Below, piece after piece: positions 1 to 13,300 of a stretch of 64,000 bases of DNA. Each line of letters opens with the position of its first letter. The stretch's first letter is position 1. The notes beneath the pieces were generated by a model that made no database searches, was not told the origin of the DNA, and worked only from the letters and a program-made list of their open reading frames with translations. Source of the stretch: Onthophagus taurus (Eukaryota; Arthropoda; Insecta; Coleoptera; Scarabaeidae); contig NC_091976.1 of assembly GCF_036711975.1 (NCBI RefSeq), positions 32,922,001 to 32,986,000 of the forward strand. Direction: 5' to 3'. A program made the position numbers and the translations under genes.

Positions 1-837
1 AAATTACAAGTTTCAAACTAATTGTTACTAACTAATTAATGAGTAGATAATAGAGATAACATAGTTGTCCGGTAATTTTATTCACAAATACACATTCAAA
101 TTTAACCGTGGCATTGTCGTATTGATCCTTGAAACCTAACAAAGGGTGTCGGAACGGAACTAATTACAATCAAATTTTATGATATATGTATTTATATAAT
201 TGTAATTTAATTGTATAAATCATAATGAGTTATGAAATTTAAAAAATTTTCCCCCGAAAGTATTGTATTTAAAAGATTGCGTGACTCGCATCAAAGATTA
301 CTTCAAGTAGGATTATTTTATAAAATGGGCTATTTTCTAGTTTATGAAAGCCGTACTTCATTTCGAATGCAAGAACTACAATACAATGCATAAAGTGGCA
401 GGCAATTATATACGAGCTCACTTGAATGCATTATCCTCCCCTAAGCTTATAGGGAGTACCTAAAACAACCCAATAAAACTGTAATCACAACTCAGTTTAG
501 ATCGACGATTCGTGTAAAATTTGTTGAAAAAAACTGTTGTAGAGTTTGATTTTGTACTTTTAAATTGGTTTTTATTTTATATAGATTAAAATCTCTCATC
601 TTATCCATTTTACAATCAAGTTTCTTAATATTTCTTTTTGTTTTGTTAAAAAAGATTACACATCAAAGTCGAAATCAGATTATTAGTTACTAACTTACAA
701 AATTAACGTTTAAAAAGTTAAAAATCGACGATTCTTCTTATCAATGTGAAATGGCAAACAAAAAACACGTTAAAAATAAAAAGAAAGTGCGGAAAAGTGA
801 TTAAGACTAGATTAACTTCAGTTATTAAACTTCTCTT
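1..837. other. AT-rich non-coding sequence, no gene seen
   Basis: No reading frame, RNA gene or clear repeat is supported here. The last ~60 bases before 838 (AAAGTGCGG, then GATTAAGACTAGATTAACTTC) reappear inverted near 55200-55255, so they belong to the same repeat family as the tandem array that follows. Confidence 0.4.
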
Positions 838-3800
838 ATATGATAACTAACTTCAGGTTTAAAATGTCAACCTCAATTTTGACATATTTGTAATCTTCAT
901 TAAAAATTCTTTAAAATGAGTACAAACACGACATATTTATCTTCAATATTAATGAAGTTATGGTCAACATCCGGTTAAGAATGTCAACGTCAATTTTAAC
1001 ATATTTGTAATGAAAAATCCTTTAAAATGAGTCCAAACATGACACGTTTAATTCCAATATTACTGGAGATATAAGCAACTTCCGGTTTGTTATGTCAATG
1101 TCATTTTGACATATTCTTAATTTTTATGAAATGTGTTAAAATTTGTCACAAAAACGGAAGTATAATAAAAAAAATCAAAAATTAAGGTTGGTATTAATAT
1201 TTAAAAATTAAATTGCTATCTTCATTGTTGCTAACTTCGGGTTTAATGTTTTTTATTCTAACTTTTTGTTTTTTTTGTGTTGACACATTTTAAAGGTTTT
1301 TTTTTAATAAAGAATACATCTTGAAAGAACACCATGAAGTTGTCCATTTGTCTATTATATGATAACTAACTTCAGATTTAAAATGTCAACCTCAATTTTG
1401 ACACATTTGTAATCTTCATTCAAAATTCTTTAAAATAAGTACAAACACGACATATTTATCTTCAATATTAATGAAGTTATGGTCAACTTCCGGTTAAGAA
1501 TGTCAACGTCAATTTTAACATATTTGTAATGAAAAATCCTTTAAAATGAGTCCAAACATGACACGTTTAATTCCAATATTACTGAAGATATAAGCAACTT
1601 CCGGTTTGAAATGTCAATGTCATTTTGACATATTCTTAATTTTTATGAAATGTGTTAAAATTTCTCACAAAAACGGAAGTATAATAAAAAAAATCAAAAA
1701 TTAAGGTTGGTATTAATATTTAAAAATTAAATTGCTATCTTCATTGTTGCTAACTTCGGGTTTAATGTTTTTTATTCTAACTTTTTGTTTTTTTTGTGTT
1801 GACACATTTTAAAGGTTTTTTTTAATAAAGAATACATCTTGAAAGAACACCATGAAGTTGTCCATTTGTCTATTATATGATAACTAACTTCAGGTTTAAA
1901 ATGTCAACCTCAATTTTGACACATTTGTAATCTTCATTCAAAATTCTTTAAAATAAGTACAAACACGACATATTTATCTTCAATATTAATGAAGTTATGG
2001 TCAACTTCCGGTTAAGAATGTCAACGTCAATTTTAACATATTTGTAATGAAAAATCCTTTAAAATGAGTCCAAACATGACACGTTTAATTCCAATATTAC
2101 TGAAGATATAAGCAACTTCCGGTTTGTTATGTCAATGTCATTTTGACATATTCTTAATTTTTATGAAATGTGTTAAAATTTGTCACAAAAACGGAAGTAT
2201 AATAAAAAAAATCAAAAATTAAGGTTGGTATTAATATTTAAAAATTAAATTGCTATCTTCATTGTTGCTAACTTCGGGTTTAATGTTTTTTATTCTAACT
2301 TTTTGTTTTTTTTGTGTTGACACATTTTAAAGGTTTTTTTTTAATAAAGAATACATCTTGAAAGAACACCATGAAGTTGTCCATTTGTCTATTATATGAT
2401 AACTAACTTCAGGTTTAAAATGTCAACCTTAATTTTGACACATTTGTAATCTTCATTCAAAATTCTTTAAAATGAGTACAAACACGACATATTTATCTTC
2501 AATATTAATGAAGTTATGGTCAACTTCCGGTAAGAATGTCAACGTCAATTTTAACATATTTGTAATGAAAAATCCTTTAAAATGAGTCCAAACATGACAC
2601 GTTTAATTCCAATATTACTGGAGATATAAGCAACTTCCGGTTTGAAATGTCAATGTCATTTTGACATATTCTTAATTTTTATGAAATGTGTTAAAATTTG
2701 TCACAAAAACGGAAATGTAATAAAAAAAATCAAAAATTAAGGTTGGTATTAATATTTAAAAATTAAATTGCTATCTTCATTGTTGCTAACTTCGGGTTTA
2801 ATGTTTTTTATTCTAACTTTTTGTTTTTTTTGTGTTGACACATTTTAAAGGTTTTTTTTTAATAAAGAATACATCTTGAAAGAACACCATGAAGTTGTCC
2901 ATTTGTCTATTATATGATAACTAACTTCAGATTTAAAATGTCAACCTCAATTTTGACACATTTGTAATCTTCATTCAAAATTCTTTAAAATAAGTACAAA
3001 CACGACATATTTATCTTCAATATTAATGAAGTTATGGTCAACTTCCGGTTAAGAATGTCAACGTCAATTTTAACATATTTGTAATGAAAAATCCTTTAAA
3101 ATGAGTCCAAACATGACACGTTTAATTCCAATATTACTGAAGATATAAGCAACTTCCGGTTTGAAATGTCAATGTCATTTTGACATATTCTTAATTTTTA
3201 TGAAATGTGTTAAAATTTCTCACAAAAACGGAAGTATAATAAAAAAAATCAAAAATTAAGGTTGGTATTAATATTTAAAAATTAAATTGCTATCTTCATT
3301 GTTGCTAACTTCGGGTTTAATGTTTTTTATTCTAACTTTTTGTTTTTTTTGTGTTGACACATTTTAAAGGTTTTTTTTTAATAAAGAATACATCTTGAAA
3401 GAACACCATGAAGTTGTCCATTTGTCTATTATATGATAACTAACTTCAGGTTTAAAATGTCAACCTCAATTTTGACACATTTGTAATCTTCATTAAAAAT
3501 GCTTTAAAATGAGTACAAACACGACATATTTATCTTCAATATTAATGAAGTTATGGTCAACTTCCGGTTAAGAATGTCAACGTCAATTTTAACATATTTG
3601 TAATCGTCGTGAAAAATCCTTTAAAACGAGTCCAAACATGATACGTTTAATTCCAATATTAATCGAGATATAAGCAACTTCCGGTTGGAAATGTCAATGT
3701 CATTTTGACATATTCTTAATTTTTATAAAATGTCTAATAATATTAATATTTGTCACAAAAACACAAATATGTATAATAAAAGAAAATAAAAAATTAAGGT

Positions 3801-4620
3801 TGGTATTAATATTTAAAAATTAAATTGCTATCTTCATTGTTGCTAACTTCGGGTTTAATGTTTTTTGTTCTAACTTTTTTTTTTTTGTAATAAGTGCGTC
3901 TTGTGTTGACTCATTTTAAAGGTTTTTTTTAATAAAGAATACATCTTGAAAGAACACCATGAAGTTATCCATTTGTCTATTTTATGATAACTAACTTCAG
4001 ATTTAAAATGTCAACCTCAATTTTGACATATTTGTAATCTTCATTAAATATCCTTTAAAATGAGTACAAACACGACATATTTATCTTCAATATTAATGAA
4101 GTTATGGTCAATTTCCGGTTAAGAATGTCAATGTCAATTTTGACATATTTGTAATCGTCGTGAAAAATCCTTTAAAATGAGTCCAAACATGATACGTTTA
4201 ATTCCAATATTAATCGAGATATAAGCAACTTCCGGTTTGAAATGTCAATGTCATTTTGACATATTCTTTAATGTTTAATGTTTTTTGTTCTAACTTTTTT
4301 GTTTTTTGAGATAAGTGCGTCATCTTTGGACTCATTTTAAAGGGTTTTTAATGAACATCACAAATATGTCAAAATTGACGTTGACGTTTCAAACCGGAAG
4401 TGATTGTATTTCCATTAATATTAAAGTTAAATATGTCGAGTTTGGACTCATTTTAAAGGATTTTTTATGAAGTTGACGAATATGTTAAAATTAAACGTTG
4501 AAAGTTCGAACTTTTTGGTTTTTTGAGATACATGCGTCAAGTTTAGACTCACTTTAAAGGTTATTCTATGAAAATTACGAATATAATAATAAAATTAAAG
4601 TTAACATTGACAACTGAAAG
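838..4620. repeat. Tandem array, ~519 bp unit, about 6 full copies plus degenerate end
   Basis: The phrase ATGATAACTAACTTCAG recurs at about 838, 1358, 1874, 2393, 2914, 3433 and 3975, giving unit lengths near 516-521 bp and a last one near 541 bp. Each unit contains sub-motifs of the form ATGTCAA..TCAATTTTGACATATTTGTAAT, each followed by a CTTTAAAATGAGT phrase. The unit is therefore itself built from related ~130 bp modules. Copies are very similar, with single-base and small indel differences, which suggests recent amplification or homogenisation. The array decays from about 4290. No coding potential. Confidence 0.9.
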
Positions 4621-4639
4621 TTTTTTTCACGACAAAACC

Positions 4640-4775
4640 CGAATGTTTCTAGTTCTAGGTCTAGTGTTAGTTCTAGTTTTAGTGCAATAAAAATATACAA
4701 CATAATATCTTATGCTAACTAGCGCTACCTACCACTGCCACAAGAACTAAAACTAAACCGAGAACTAGAATCATA
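4640..4775. repeat. Copy of the dispersed CTAG-rich palindromic repeat
   Basis: TTCTAGTTCTAGGTCTAGTG followed by TTAGTTCTAG at 4647-4680, then an inverted counterpart (ACTAAAACTAAACCGAGAACTAGAA) near 4745-4772. It sits exactly at the end of the 519 bp array. It belongs to the family seen best at 17690-18430 and 33640-34200. Confidence 0.7.
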
Positions 4776-6489
4776 TGCAAATCAGACTTAAAATCGTATA
4801 ACGTGATTAGCATAATCTTTACAATTAAGTGCATATGCAATATAAAATTGCATCTCTAAACAGATTCGGGATTCTTGCTGATATTGAATAACCATAAGCT
4901 TAAAATACTTGATCCTTTTCATCCGAAATTTGACACCTTCATCTTTGAATCCCTTATTAGAGAATCCTTTAGTAAGTGATGAGTTTTATGATTAAGAGGA
5001 AAATTTCAAATGAAAGGAAAATATAAAGTCCACTCATTTTCTAACAACGCTCGGGGATTAACGTTTAAATAACTAACGAGAGAATGGGTTGGGGGGTAGA
5101 TTACAGCCGGTGTTACCGGGGTATGTTTATTTTCAACTAACAAACACAACCGGATGTACTACTATGTATATCGAGTTTCATGGCATTATTCAGAGTTCTT
5201 CACGTTCATCCAATTTACAGCTTTATTTACACTTACAAAAAAGTAATTCTTTTTTACATTGCATCTTTCTTTTTTTTTGAAATCGCCCACGTACACGCAA
5301 TCTTCTCGCAAATAACCTGTTGGGTTGTTGGGCAGGTTGGGCGACCTGCTTTAAAGACCTAGTTAACTTCCTGCCCGATTATAAATCGCGTCGTCTACAT
5401 GACCGTTACCCGAGTTGTATCATAATAACACTCATAAAACACCACTTTGAACATTTTTCTTTTTGTTGTATTAATTAAATTATTTCTTCTTTTTTTTTTT
5501 CGTTGTTTTCGATGACCTCGTTTCGATAACATTTTCTCGTTTCCAATTCTTGGTACGTGTATGTGAAAGATGGGCGATTTCCTTCGCATTCCGCGGATAC
5601 CGCGTCGTTTATTTCCGAACAAGACAAGTTGTTCGAGTACAGCTTAGTCGATAACAACGAAATGAAATTTCTTTTTTTAAACTTGAAACATTTTTGTTTC
5701 AATTTCGGTGTCAATGACTGCGAAACATTTCCCTATGAATGTTTTTTTTTGTCGCTGTCCCGGTTGTTTAAGCTTTCACATCGTTATTTAATACAAAACG
5801 ATATATTTAGTAGGCAAATTGAAAAGTGGCTTTAACTTTGCAGCTGGAATATTTTAAATTTTCAATGAGAGTGTTGATTATACAAAGAGATTTTCTTTGG
5901 TGGAATTTTTCTTTGCAATTTGAATGATTATTAATTAATAAATAATTTGAAATGTCAACTTTTTTATATAAAAAAAAAAGATTTTAATCTATGTGAGTAT
6001 TTGTTAGTCGTTTTAGATTAAAATCGGGAAAGTTAGCAGACCGTTTCAAAACTCCCTATACGTGGACTGTTTAATTGCGAAATTATTTATACAAAACAAC
6101 CCAAAACGGTTGTTTGGTTAATTGCTTTACGCTCCGAGTGGTTTTATCTAACTCTTTACTTTAAAATTTGTCTTAATACATTTTTGCAAAACTTCCCACA
6201 AAGTTTTGCAAAAAAATCTAATAATAATAATATGAGATTACTTCTCTGGGAGTTTTTTTTTGAAACAAAGTGAAGATTCAGCGTGTGAATGATCTTTCTT
6301 CTTTTTCATGTTGTTGCTGTTGTTAAATAGGGTCTCTTACAAAAAAATAGTGTTTAATTAAGTTTTCTTAACGTTAAAACAATGCTTTGGTATACTTTTA
6401 CTTTCCAATTTTCTTCACGGTCTTCTGATAACATTGTTTTACGTTTAATTATAATTCTTTTAATTAATAATTTATTATTTCTTTTATAG
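4776..6489. other. Non-coding; probably intron or upstream sequence of the GRXCR1-like gene
   Basis: The exon at 6490 begins after an acceptor, so this stretch should be intron. I looked for an upstream exon with a glutaredoxin-like C-terminus ending in phase 0 before a GT donor and found none convincing. The 92-codon frame at 5557-5835 has no recognisable motif and is flanked by low-complexity T-runs, so I do not call it. Confidence 0.4.
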
Positions 6490-6783
6490 GATGCTGAAGC
6501 TGTTGAGAGACTCAACGAGTCTGGCGAATTACGCCTAATTCTGAAACCTTACAAGGTAAATAAATAAATTAATTAACGCTTAACATTATAATGAAATTAA
6601 AATTTGCAGAGCATGGATGTTTGTACGACTTGCCAAGTATGTGGTGGATACCGTTTACTTCCGTGTCCGGTTTGTAATGGAAGCAAGAAATCAGTACACA
6701 GAAATCATTTTACAACCGAATTCGTCGCTTTAAAATGTATGAATTGCGATGAAGTCGGACTTGTGAAATGCAATTCGTGTTAA
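6490..6783 (+). CDS. GRXCR1: GRXCR1-like cysteine-rich glutaredoxin-related protein, last two exons (partial)
   Basis: Two exons are supported: 6490-6555 (22 codons, after CTTTTATAG, before GTAAAT) and 6610-6783 (57 codons plus TAA, after TTTGCAG). The translated end reads DAEAVERLNESGELRLILKP, then a zinc-binding-like tail with cysteine pairs CTTC, CGGY, CPVC, CMNC and CNSC. The order of a 'N/HESGEL' helix followed by a CxxC-rich C-terminus, with a NGSKKS turn and 'FVALKC', is that of the GRXCR1 family (vertebrate hearing protein, stereocilia; insect orthologues uncharacterised or bristle-associated). The glutaredoxin-fold exons must lie upstream, outside the window or beyond recognisable distance. 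No feature suggests it is broken. Family assignment is strong; function in an insect is inferred. Confidence 0.85.
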
Positions 6784-7194
6784 ATGTTACAAAAAAAATC
6801 TAAAACATCTTTATTTAAAGAACGTTGATGTTTTTTTCGTGTAAATAAGTCCAATTTGTAAATAATTAAATAATTATGACTTGTTAAGTTTTTTTTACGT
6901 GCAATCGAATAATTTAAAAGATTTAATAAATAGGGATAATAAAATATTTGGTAAGTAACGGATGGGACATAAAAGTAAATAAAAATTAGCTAATTAAGAA
7001 GTATAATCGGTGATTTTTTTGTCTATTCATTTTAGAATTGTAGTTGTAAATATTTTAGTGTAATCGATTAATTTTTACAATAAAATAAACGTTTATTAAT
7101 AATTAATAATGTATACAAAGAATATAATAAATCAAATAAATTATTCGCTTTCGCCTCATTTCTCAAAATAAATCAAAATTACTTAATTATTACT
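6784..7194. other. 3' flank of the GRXCR1-like gene
   Basis: AT-rich sequence, presumably the 3' UTR. Several AATAAA-type signals occur (for example near 6925, 7080 and 7170). Nothing else is recognisable before the repeat array. Confidence 0.4.
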
Positions 7195-9140
7195 AAATAT
7201 AAAATTAATTTTTTAGTTTATAATTAGCAAAGATATAAACCACAACAATTTATTTGTATTTCAAAAGATGGCGCCACCGAAGAAAACTTCAATTTCTTCA
7301 TTTGACAGTTTAAATAAATTAATTAGGTTATAAACAACAAATATCGCGAAAAAGGCGATTCCACGTAACAAAATGGAAATATTATTGAGTTCAGATTTCA
7401 CTTTTCACTTGACTGAGAATAAAAAGATGCAAACCATAATAATTTATTTGTATTTCAAAAGATGGCGTCACTGAGATATCTCTTCAAAATCTTCCTTTGA
7501 CAGTTTAGATAAATTAATTAGGTTATAATCAACTAATATCGGGGAAAAGGCGATTCTACGTAAGAAAATAGAAATATTATTGAGTTAAGATCATGTGGAG
7601 AACGATTACGCGACAATAAATCGTTAAAAATAGTCCAACTTGTGACATCAAGATCATTTAGTTTATTGGTAAGATTTTCTTTCATTGCTTTTTTAATAAC
7701 TCATACACGTAAGATTAATGAAACTAAAGTGTGGGAAGGTGTTAATTCACATACGATTCCAGTTTTGACTTGACTAATCTAAAATTAATTTTTTAAGTTA
7801 TAATTAATACAAACCATAATAATTTATTTATATTTCAAAAGATGGCGCCACCAAAGAAAGCTTCAATTTCTTCCTTTGACAGTTTAATTAAATTAGTTAG
7901 GTTATAATCAACAAATATCGCGAAAAAGAAACGATTCTACTTAAGAAAATGGAAATATTATTGAGTTAAAATCATGTGGGGAACGATTACGCCACAATAA
8001 ATCGTTAAAAATAGGCGAACTTGTGACATCAAGATCATTCAGTTTATTTATTGGTAAGATTTTCTTTCGTTCCTTTTTTTGATAACTCATACACGTAAGA
8101 TTAATAAAACTAGAGTGTAGGAAGGTGTTAATTCACATACGATTCCAGTTTTGACTTAACTTATCTAAAATTAATTTTTTAAGTTATAATTGGCAAAGAT
8201 ACAAACCATAATAATTTATTTGTATTTCAAAAGATGGCGCCACCAAAGGAAGCTTCAATTTCTTCCTTTGACAGTTTAAATAAATTAGTTAGGTTATAAT
8301 CAACAAATATCGCGAAAAATAAACGATTCTACGTAAGAAAATGGAAATATTATTGAGTTAAGATCATGCGGGGAACGATTACGCGACAATAAATCGTTAA
8401 AAATAGGTGAACTTGTGACATCAAGATCATTCAGTTTATTTATTGGTAAGATTTTCTTTCATTGTTTTTTTAATAACTCATACACGTAAGATTAATAAAA
8501 CTAGAGTGTAGGAAGGTGTTAATTCACATACGATTCCAGTTTTGACTTGACTTATCTAAAATTAAGTTTTTAAGTTATAATTGGCAAAGATACAAACCAT
8601 AATAATTTATTTGTATTTCAAAAGATGGCGCCACCAAAGAAAGCTTCAATTTCTTCCTTTGACAGTTTAAATAAATTAGTTAGGTTGTAATCAACAAATA
8701 CCGCGTAAAAGAAACGATTCTACTTAAAAAAATGGAAATATTATTGAGTTAAGGTCATGTGGGGAACAATTATGCGATAATAAATCGTTAAAAATAGGCG
8801 AACTTGTGACATCAAGATCATTCAGTTTATTTATTGGTAAGATTTTCTTTCGTTGCTTTTCTTGATAACTCATTCATTTAAGATTAATAAAACTAGAGTG
8901 TGATCAAATGTAATTAACATTTGATACGATTCCAGTTTTCACTTGACTAATTCAAAATTAATTTTTCAGGTTATTATTGGAAAAAATGTAAACCATAATA
9001 ATTTATTAATATATCAAAAGATGGCGCCACAGAGAAAACTCTTCAAATTCTTCATTTGACAAATTAGATAAATTAATTAGATTATAATCAACAAATATCG
9101 GTAAAAAAACGATTCCACGGAAGAAAATGGAAATATTGAT
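7195..9140. repeat. Tandem array, ~390 bp unit, about 4.5 copies
   Basis: The phrase AAACCATAATAATTTATTTG followed by CAAAAGATGGCGCCACC recurs near 7240, 7432, 7808, 8203, 8597 and 8990. The first interval is ~192 bp (a truncated unit), the others 376-395 bp. A second marker, AACTCATACACGTAAGATTAAT, recurs in phase near 7697, 8085, 8472 and 8865. The last copy is diverged. No open frame is conserved between copies, so this is a non-coding satellite-like array. Confidence 0.88.
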
Positions 9141-10382
9141 GTCTGTCAAGATTAGCCATTCTAAGTCCTATAAAATTTGGAATTCTGAAGATTCAAAATG
9201 GTCTAGAGTGAAAACAAGAAGAAAATATAAAATTATAAAGGAAACCTTGTTACTTTTGGAATCATAAATATTTCCATAACAATCTCTAAAGGGAATCTGT
9301 TCCCCCGTTTCACAATTTTCCCCTGACCTGTTTTACCACTTGGCATCGATTTTTCTTTTTCACCACCTTCATGCCATTCATACAAATGATAGATAAATAT
9401 ATGAAATAATCTAAAATTCCATCTTATCCGCGAAGAAAAACTCTTTTTACGTTCGACGCATAAAAAAATTTAATAATAATAATAACCCGGTAGCAACAAC
9501 ATTGTTGATAAAGCCGTTATTAAGGCGATAAAAAACGAAGAAAGTAGTAAAGACAAAAATAGCGATTGGTTTCGGTTGTAAAATGTCGGATACATAATAA
9601 AAGCGTTGTTCGCTCGTCGCGAAAAATTGCATGCAAATTTTATAGAAGAGATTCGACAAGTTAGCAAAACTGCACTCGCTTAAGGTCAAGGTTAGTTACC
9701 GATCAAATAACGCGCAGTCGTAAAAGTTCTATTGACGACGAAGACATAAAGTTTTGCACACATACACACAATAAAAATAAATTTCATATTTACATTTATC
9801 ATGATGTAACTAATAAATTCACATAAAGATAGCTTTACATCATCTAGTTTTTGATACTTTGTCATGTCGCTCAACGTTACTGTCACTGTACTTGATAAGT
9901 CCGCAATTTACAACCGCCACATGCTAACAGTTTCACATTTTTAAAACGTCAAATCAAAAAAGAACAAAAAAAACCCAAAAAAATGAAAACATTGTTTACC
10001 ACATACAATCGAATCGATTCCCGGAAACGCTTTCTTTGTTTACAAAATACCTCAGAATTTTTCCAACAAACAATTTTCCCCTATTGAAACGGAATCAAAA
10101 TCAATGATTTCATTTCTTACTCCTTGTTGAAAAGAAGTAACGTCTGCAAGCTTTTTTCTTTACCCCGTGGAATTTTTATAAACACTGCAAACGACTTCGT
10201 TGTGGCCGTCGTCGACTTCGGGATTCTAAGCGAGAGTCGATTGCCAATTTCCTTGCATCGTCGTTTTCATCGTCGATACAAAAGGAAATGAGACGCTTAC
10301 GAACTCTTCTCAAACTTGGCTTTCTTTGAATATTTCATGAAAACATTTTATGTAGGTATAGAGAAATTTTCTTTTTTAAGAA
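9141..10382. other. Intergenic sequence without recognisable gene
   Basis: Short frames on the minus strand (9447-9689, 9470-9667, 9692-9886) overlap in different frames and match no family I know. A slightly more CpG-rich patch lies at 10195-10280 (GTCGTCGACTTCGGG and nearby). It could be a regulatory stretch, but nothing defines it. Confidence 0.35.
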
Positions 10383-13300
10383 CAGATTTTTAAAAAAATC
10401 GTGTCTCAGAAACTAATTGCGATATCATCATGAAATAAAAAGCAATTTAAAGCAAATTTATTTAGTATTTAATGTTTTGAACATCATTTCTTTGAATCTT
10501 CAAATTTCGGAGTTATGATTTGTTGATTACAACCTCAAACATAAATGTTAGGGTAATTCAACTTTATGTATCTCAAAAACTAATTGAGATATCGTTATGA
10601 AATAAAAAGCAATTTAAAGCAAATTTATTTAGTATTTAATGTTTTCAAGATCATTTCTTCGAATCTTTAAATTTCGTAGTTACGATTTTTTGATTACATA
10701 ACCTCAAACATAAATGTTAGGGTAATTCATTTTTATGTATCTCAAAAACTAATTGAGATATCGTTATGAAATAAAAAGCAATTTAAAGCAAATTTATTTA
10801 GTATTTAATGTTTTGAACATCATTTCTTTGAATCTTCAAATTTCGGAGTTATGATTTTTTGATTACAACCTCAAACATAAATGTTTGGGTAATTCATCTT
10901 TATGTATCTTAAAAACTAATTGAGATATCGTTATGAAATAAAAAGCAATTTAAAGCAAATTTAATGAAGAGTTGATGTATTGAAGATCATTTCTTCGAAT
11001 CTTCAAATTTCTGAGTTACGATTTTTTGATTACATAACCTCAAACATAAATGTTAAGGTAATTCATTTTTATGTATCTCAAAAACTAATTGAGATATCGT
11101 TATGAAATAAAAAGCAATTTAAAGCAAATTTAATGAAGATTTGATGTATTGAAGATCATTTCTTCGAATCTTCAAATTTGGGAGTTACGATTTTTTGATT
11201 ACATAACCTCAAACATAAATGACAGGGTAATTAATCCTTATGTATCTCAAAAACTAATTGAGATATCGTTATGAAATAAAAAGCAATTTAAAGCAAATTT
11301 AATTAAGATTTGATGTATTGAAGATCATTTCTTCGAATCTTCAACTTTCGGAGTTACGATTTTTTGATTGCATAACCTCAAACATAAATGTTAGGGTAAT
11401 TAATCTTTATGTATCTCAAAAACTAATTGAGATATCGTTATGAAATAAAAAGCAATTTAAAGCAAATTTAATGAAGATTCGATGTATTGAAGATCATTTC
11501 TTCGAATCTTCAAATTTCGGAGTTACGATTTTTTGATTACAACCTCAAACATAAATGTTAGGGTAATTCATCTTTATGTATCTCAAAAACTAATTGAGAT
11601 ATCGCTATGAAATAAAAAGCAATTTAAAGCAAATTTAATGAAGATTTGATGTATTGAAGATCATTTCTTCGAATCTTCAACTTTCGGAGTTACGATTTTT
11701 TGATTGCATAACCTCAAACATAAATGTTAGGGTAATTCATTTTTATGTATCTCAAAAACTAATTGAGATATCGTTATGAAATAAAAAGCAATTTAAAGCA
11801 AATTTAATGAAGATTTAATGTATTGAAGATCATTTCTTCGAATCTTCAAATTTCGGAGTTACGATTTTTTGATTACAACCTCAAACGTAAATGTTAGGGT
11901 AATTCATCTTTATGTATCTCGAAAACTAATTGAGATATCGTTATGAAATAAAAAGCAATTTAAAGCAAATTTAATGAAGATTTGATGTATTGAAGATCAT
12001 TTCTTCGAATCTTCAAATTTCGGAGTTATGTAATTTTTTGATTACAACCTCAAACATAAATGTTTGGGTAATTCATCTTTATGTATCTCAAAAACTAATT
12101 GAGATATGGTTATGAAATAAAAAGCAATTTAAAGCAAATTTAATGAAGATTTGATGTATTGAAGATCATTTCTTCGAATATTCAACTTTCGGAGTTACGA
12201 TTTTTTGATTGCATAACCTCAAACATAAATGTTAGGGAAATTCAATTTTATGTATCTCAAAAACTAATTGAGATATCATCATAAAATAAAAAGCAATTTA
12301 AAGCAAATTTATTTAGTATTTAATGTTTTGAAGATCATTTTTTCGAATCTTCAAATTTCGGAGTTATGTAATTTTTTGATTACAACCTCAAACATAAATG
12401 TTAGGGTAATTCATCTTTATGTATCTCAAAAACTAATTGAGATATCGTTATGAAATAAAAAGCACTTGAAAGCAAATTTAATGAAGATTTGATGTATTGA
12501 AGATCATTTCTTCGAATCTTCAAATTTCGGAGTTACGATTTTTTGATTGCATAACCTCAAACATAAATGACAAGGTAATTAATTTTTATGTATCTCAAAA
12601 ACTAATTGAGATATCGTTATGAAATAAAAAGCAATTTAAAGCAAATTTAATGAAGATTTGATGTATTGAAGATCATTTCTTCGAATCTTCAAATTTCGGA
12701 GTTACGATTTTTTGATTGCATAACCTCAAACATAAATGTCAGGGTAATTCATTTTTATGTATCTCAAAAACTAATTGAGATATCGTTATGAAATAAAAAG
12801 CAATTTAAAGCAAATTTAATGAAGATTTGATGTATTGAAGGTAATTTCTTCGAATCTTCAAATTTCGGAGTTACGATTTTTTGATTGCATAACCTCAAAC
12901 ATAAATGTTAGGGTAATTCATCCTTATGTATCTCAAAAACTAATTGAGATATCGTTATGAAATAAAAAGCAATTTAAAGCAAATTTATTTAGTATTTAAT
13001 GTTTTCAAGATCATTTCTTCGAATCTTCAAATTTCGGAGTTACGATTTTTTGATTGCATAACCTCAAACATAAATGACAGGGTAATTAATCCTTATGTAT
13101 CTCAAAAACTAATTGAGATATCGTTATGAAATAAAAAGCAATTTAAAGCAAATTTAATGCAGATTTGATGTATTGAAGATCATTTCTTCGAATCTTCAAA
13201 TTTCTGAGTTACGATTTTTTGATTACATAACCTCAAACATAAATGTTAGGGTAATTCATTTTTATGTATCTCAAAAACTAATTGAGATATCGTTATGAAA

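Noticed and set aside
5557-5835. 92-codon open frame upstream of the GRXCR1-like exons
   Set aside because: No family motif, overlaps other-frame ORFs on the opposite strand, no convincing splice context.
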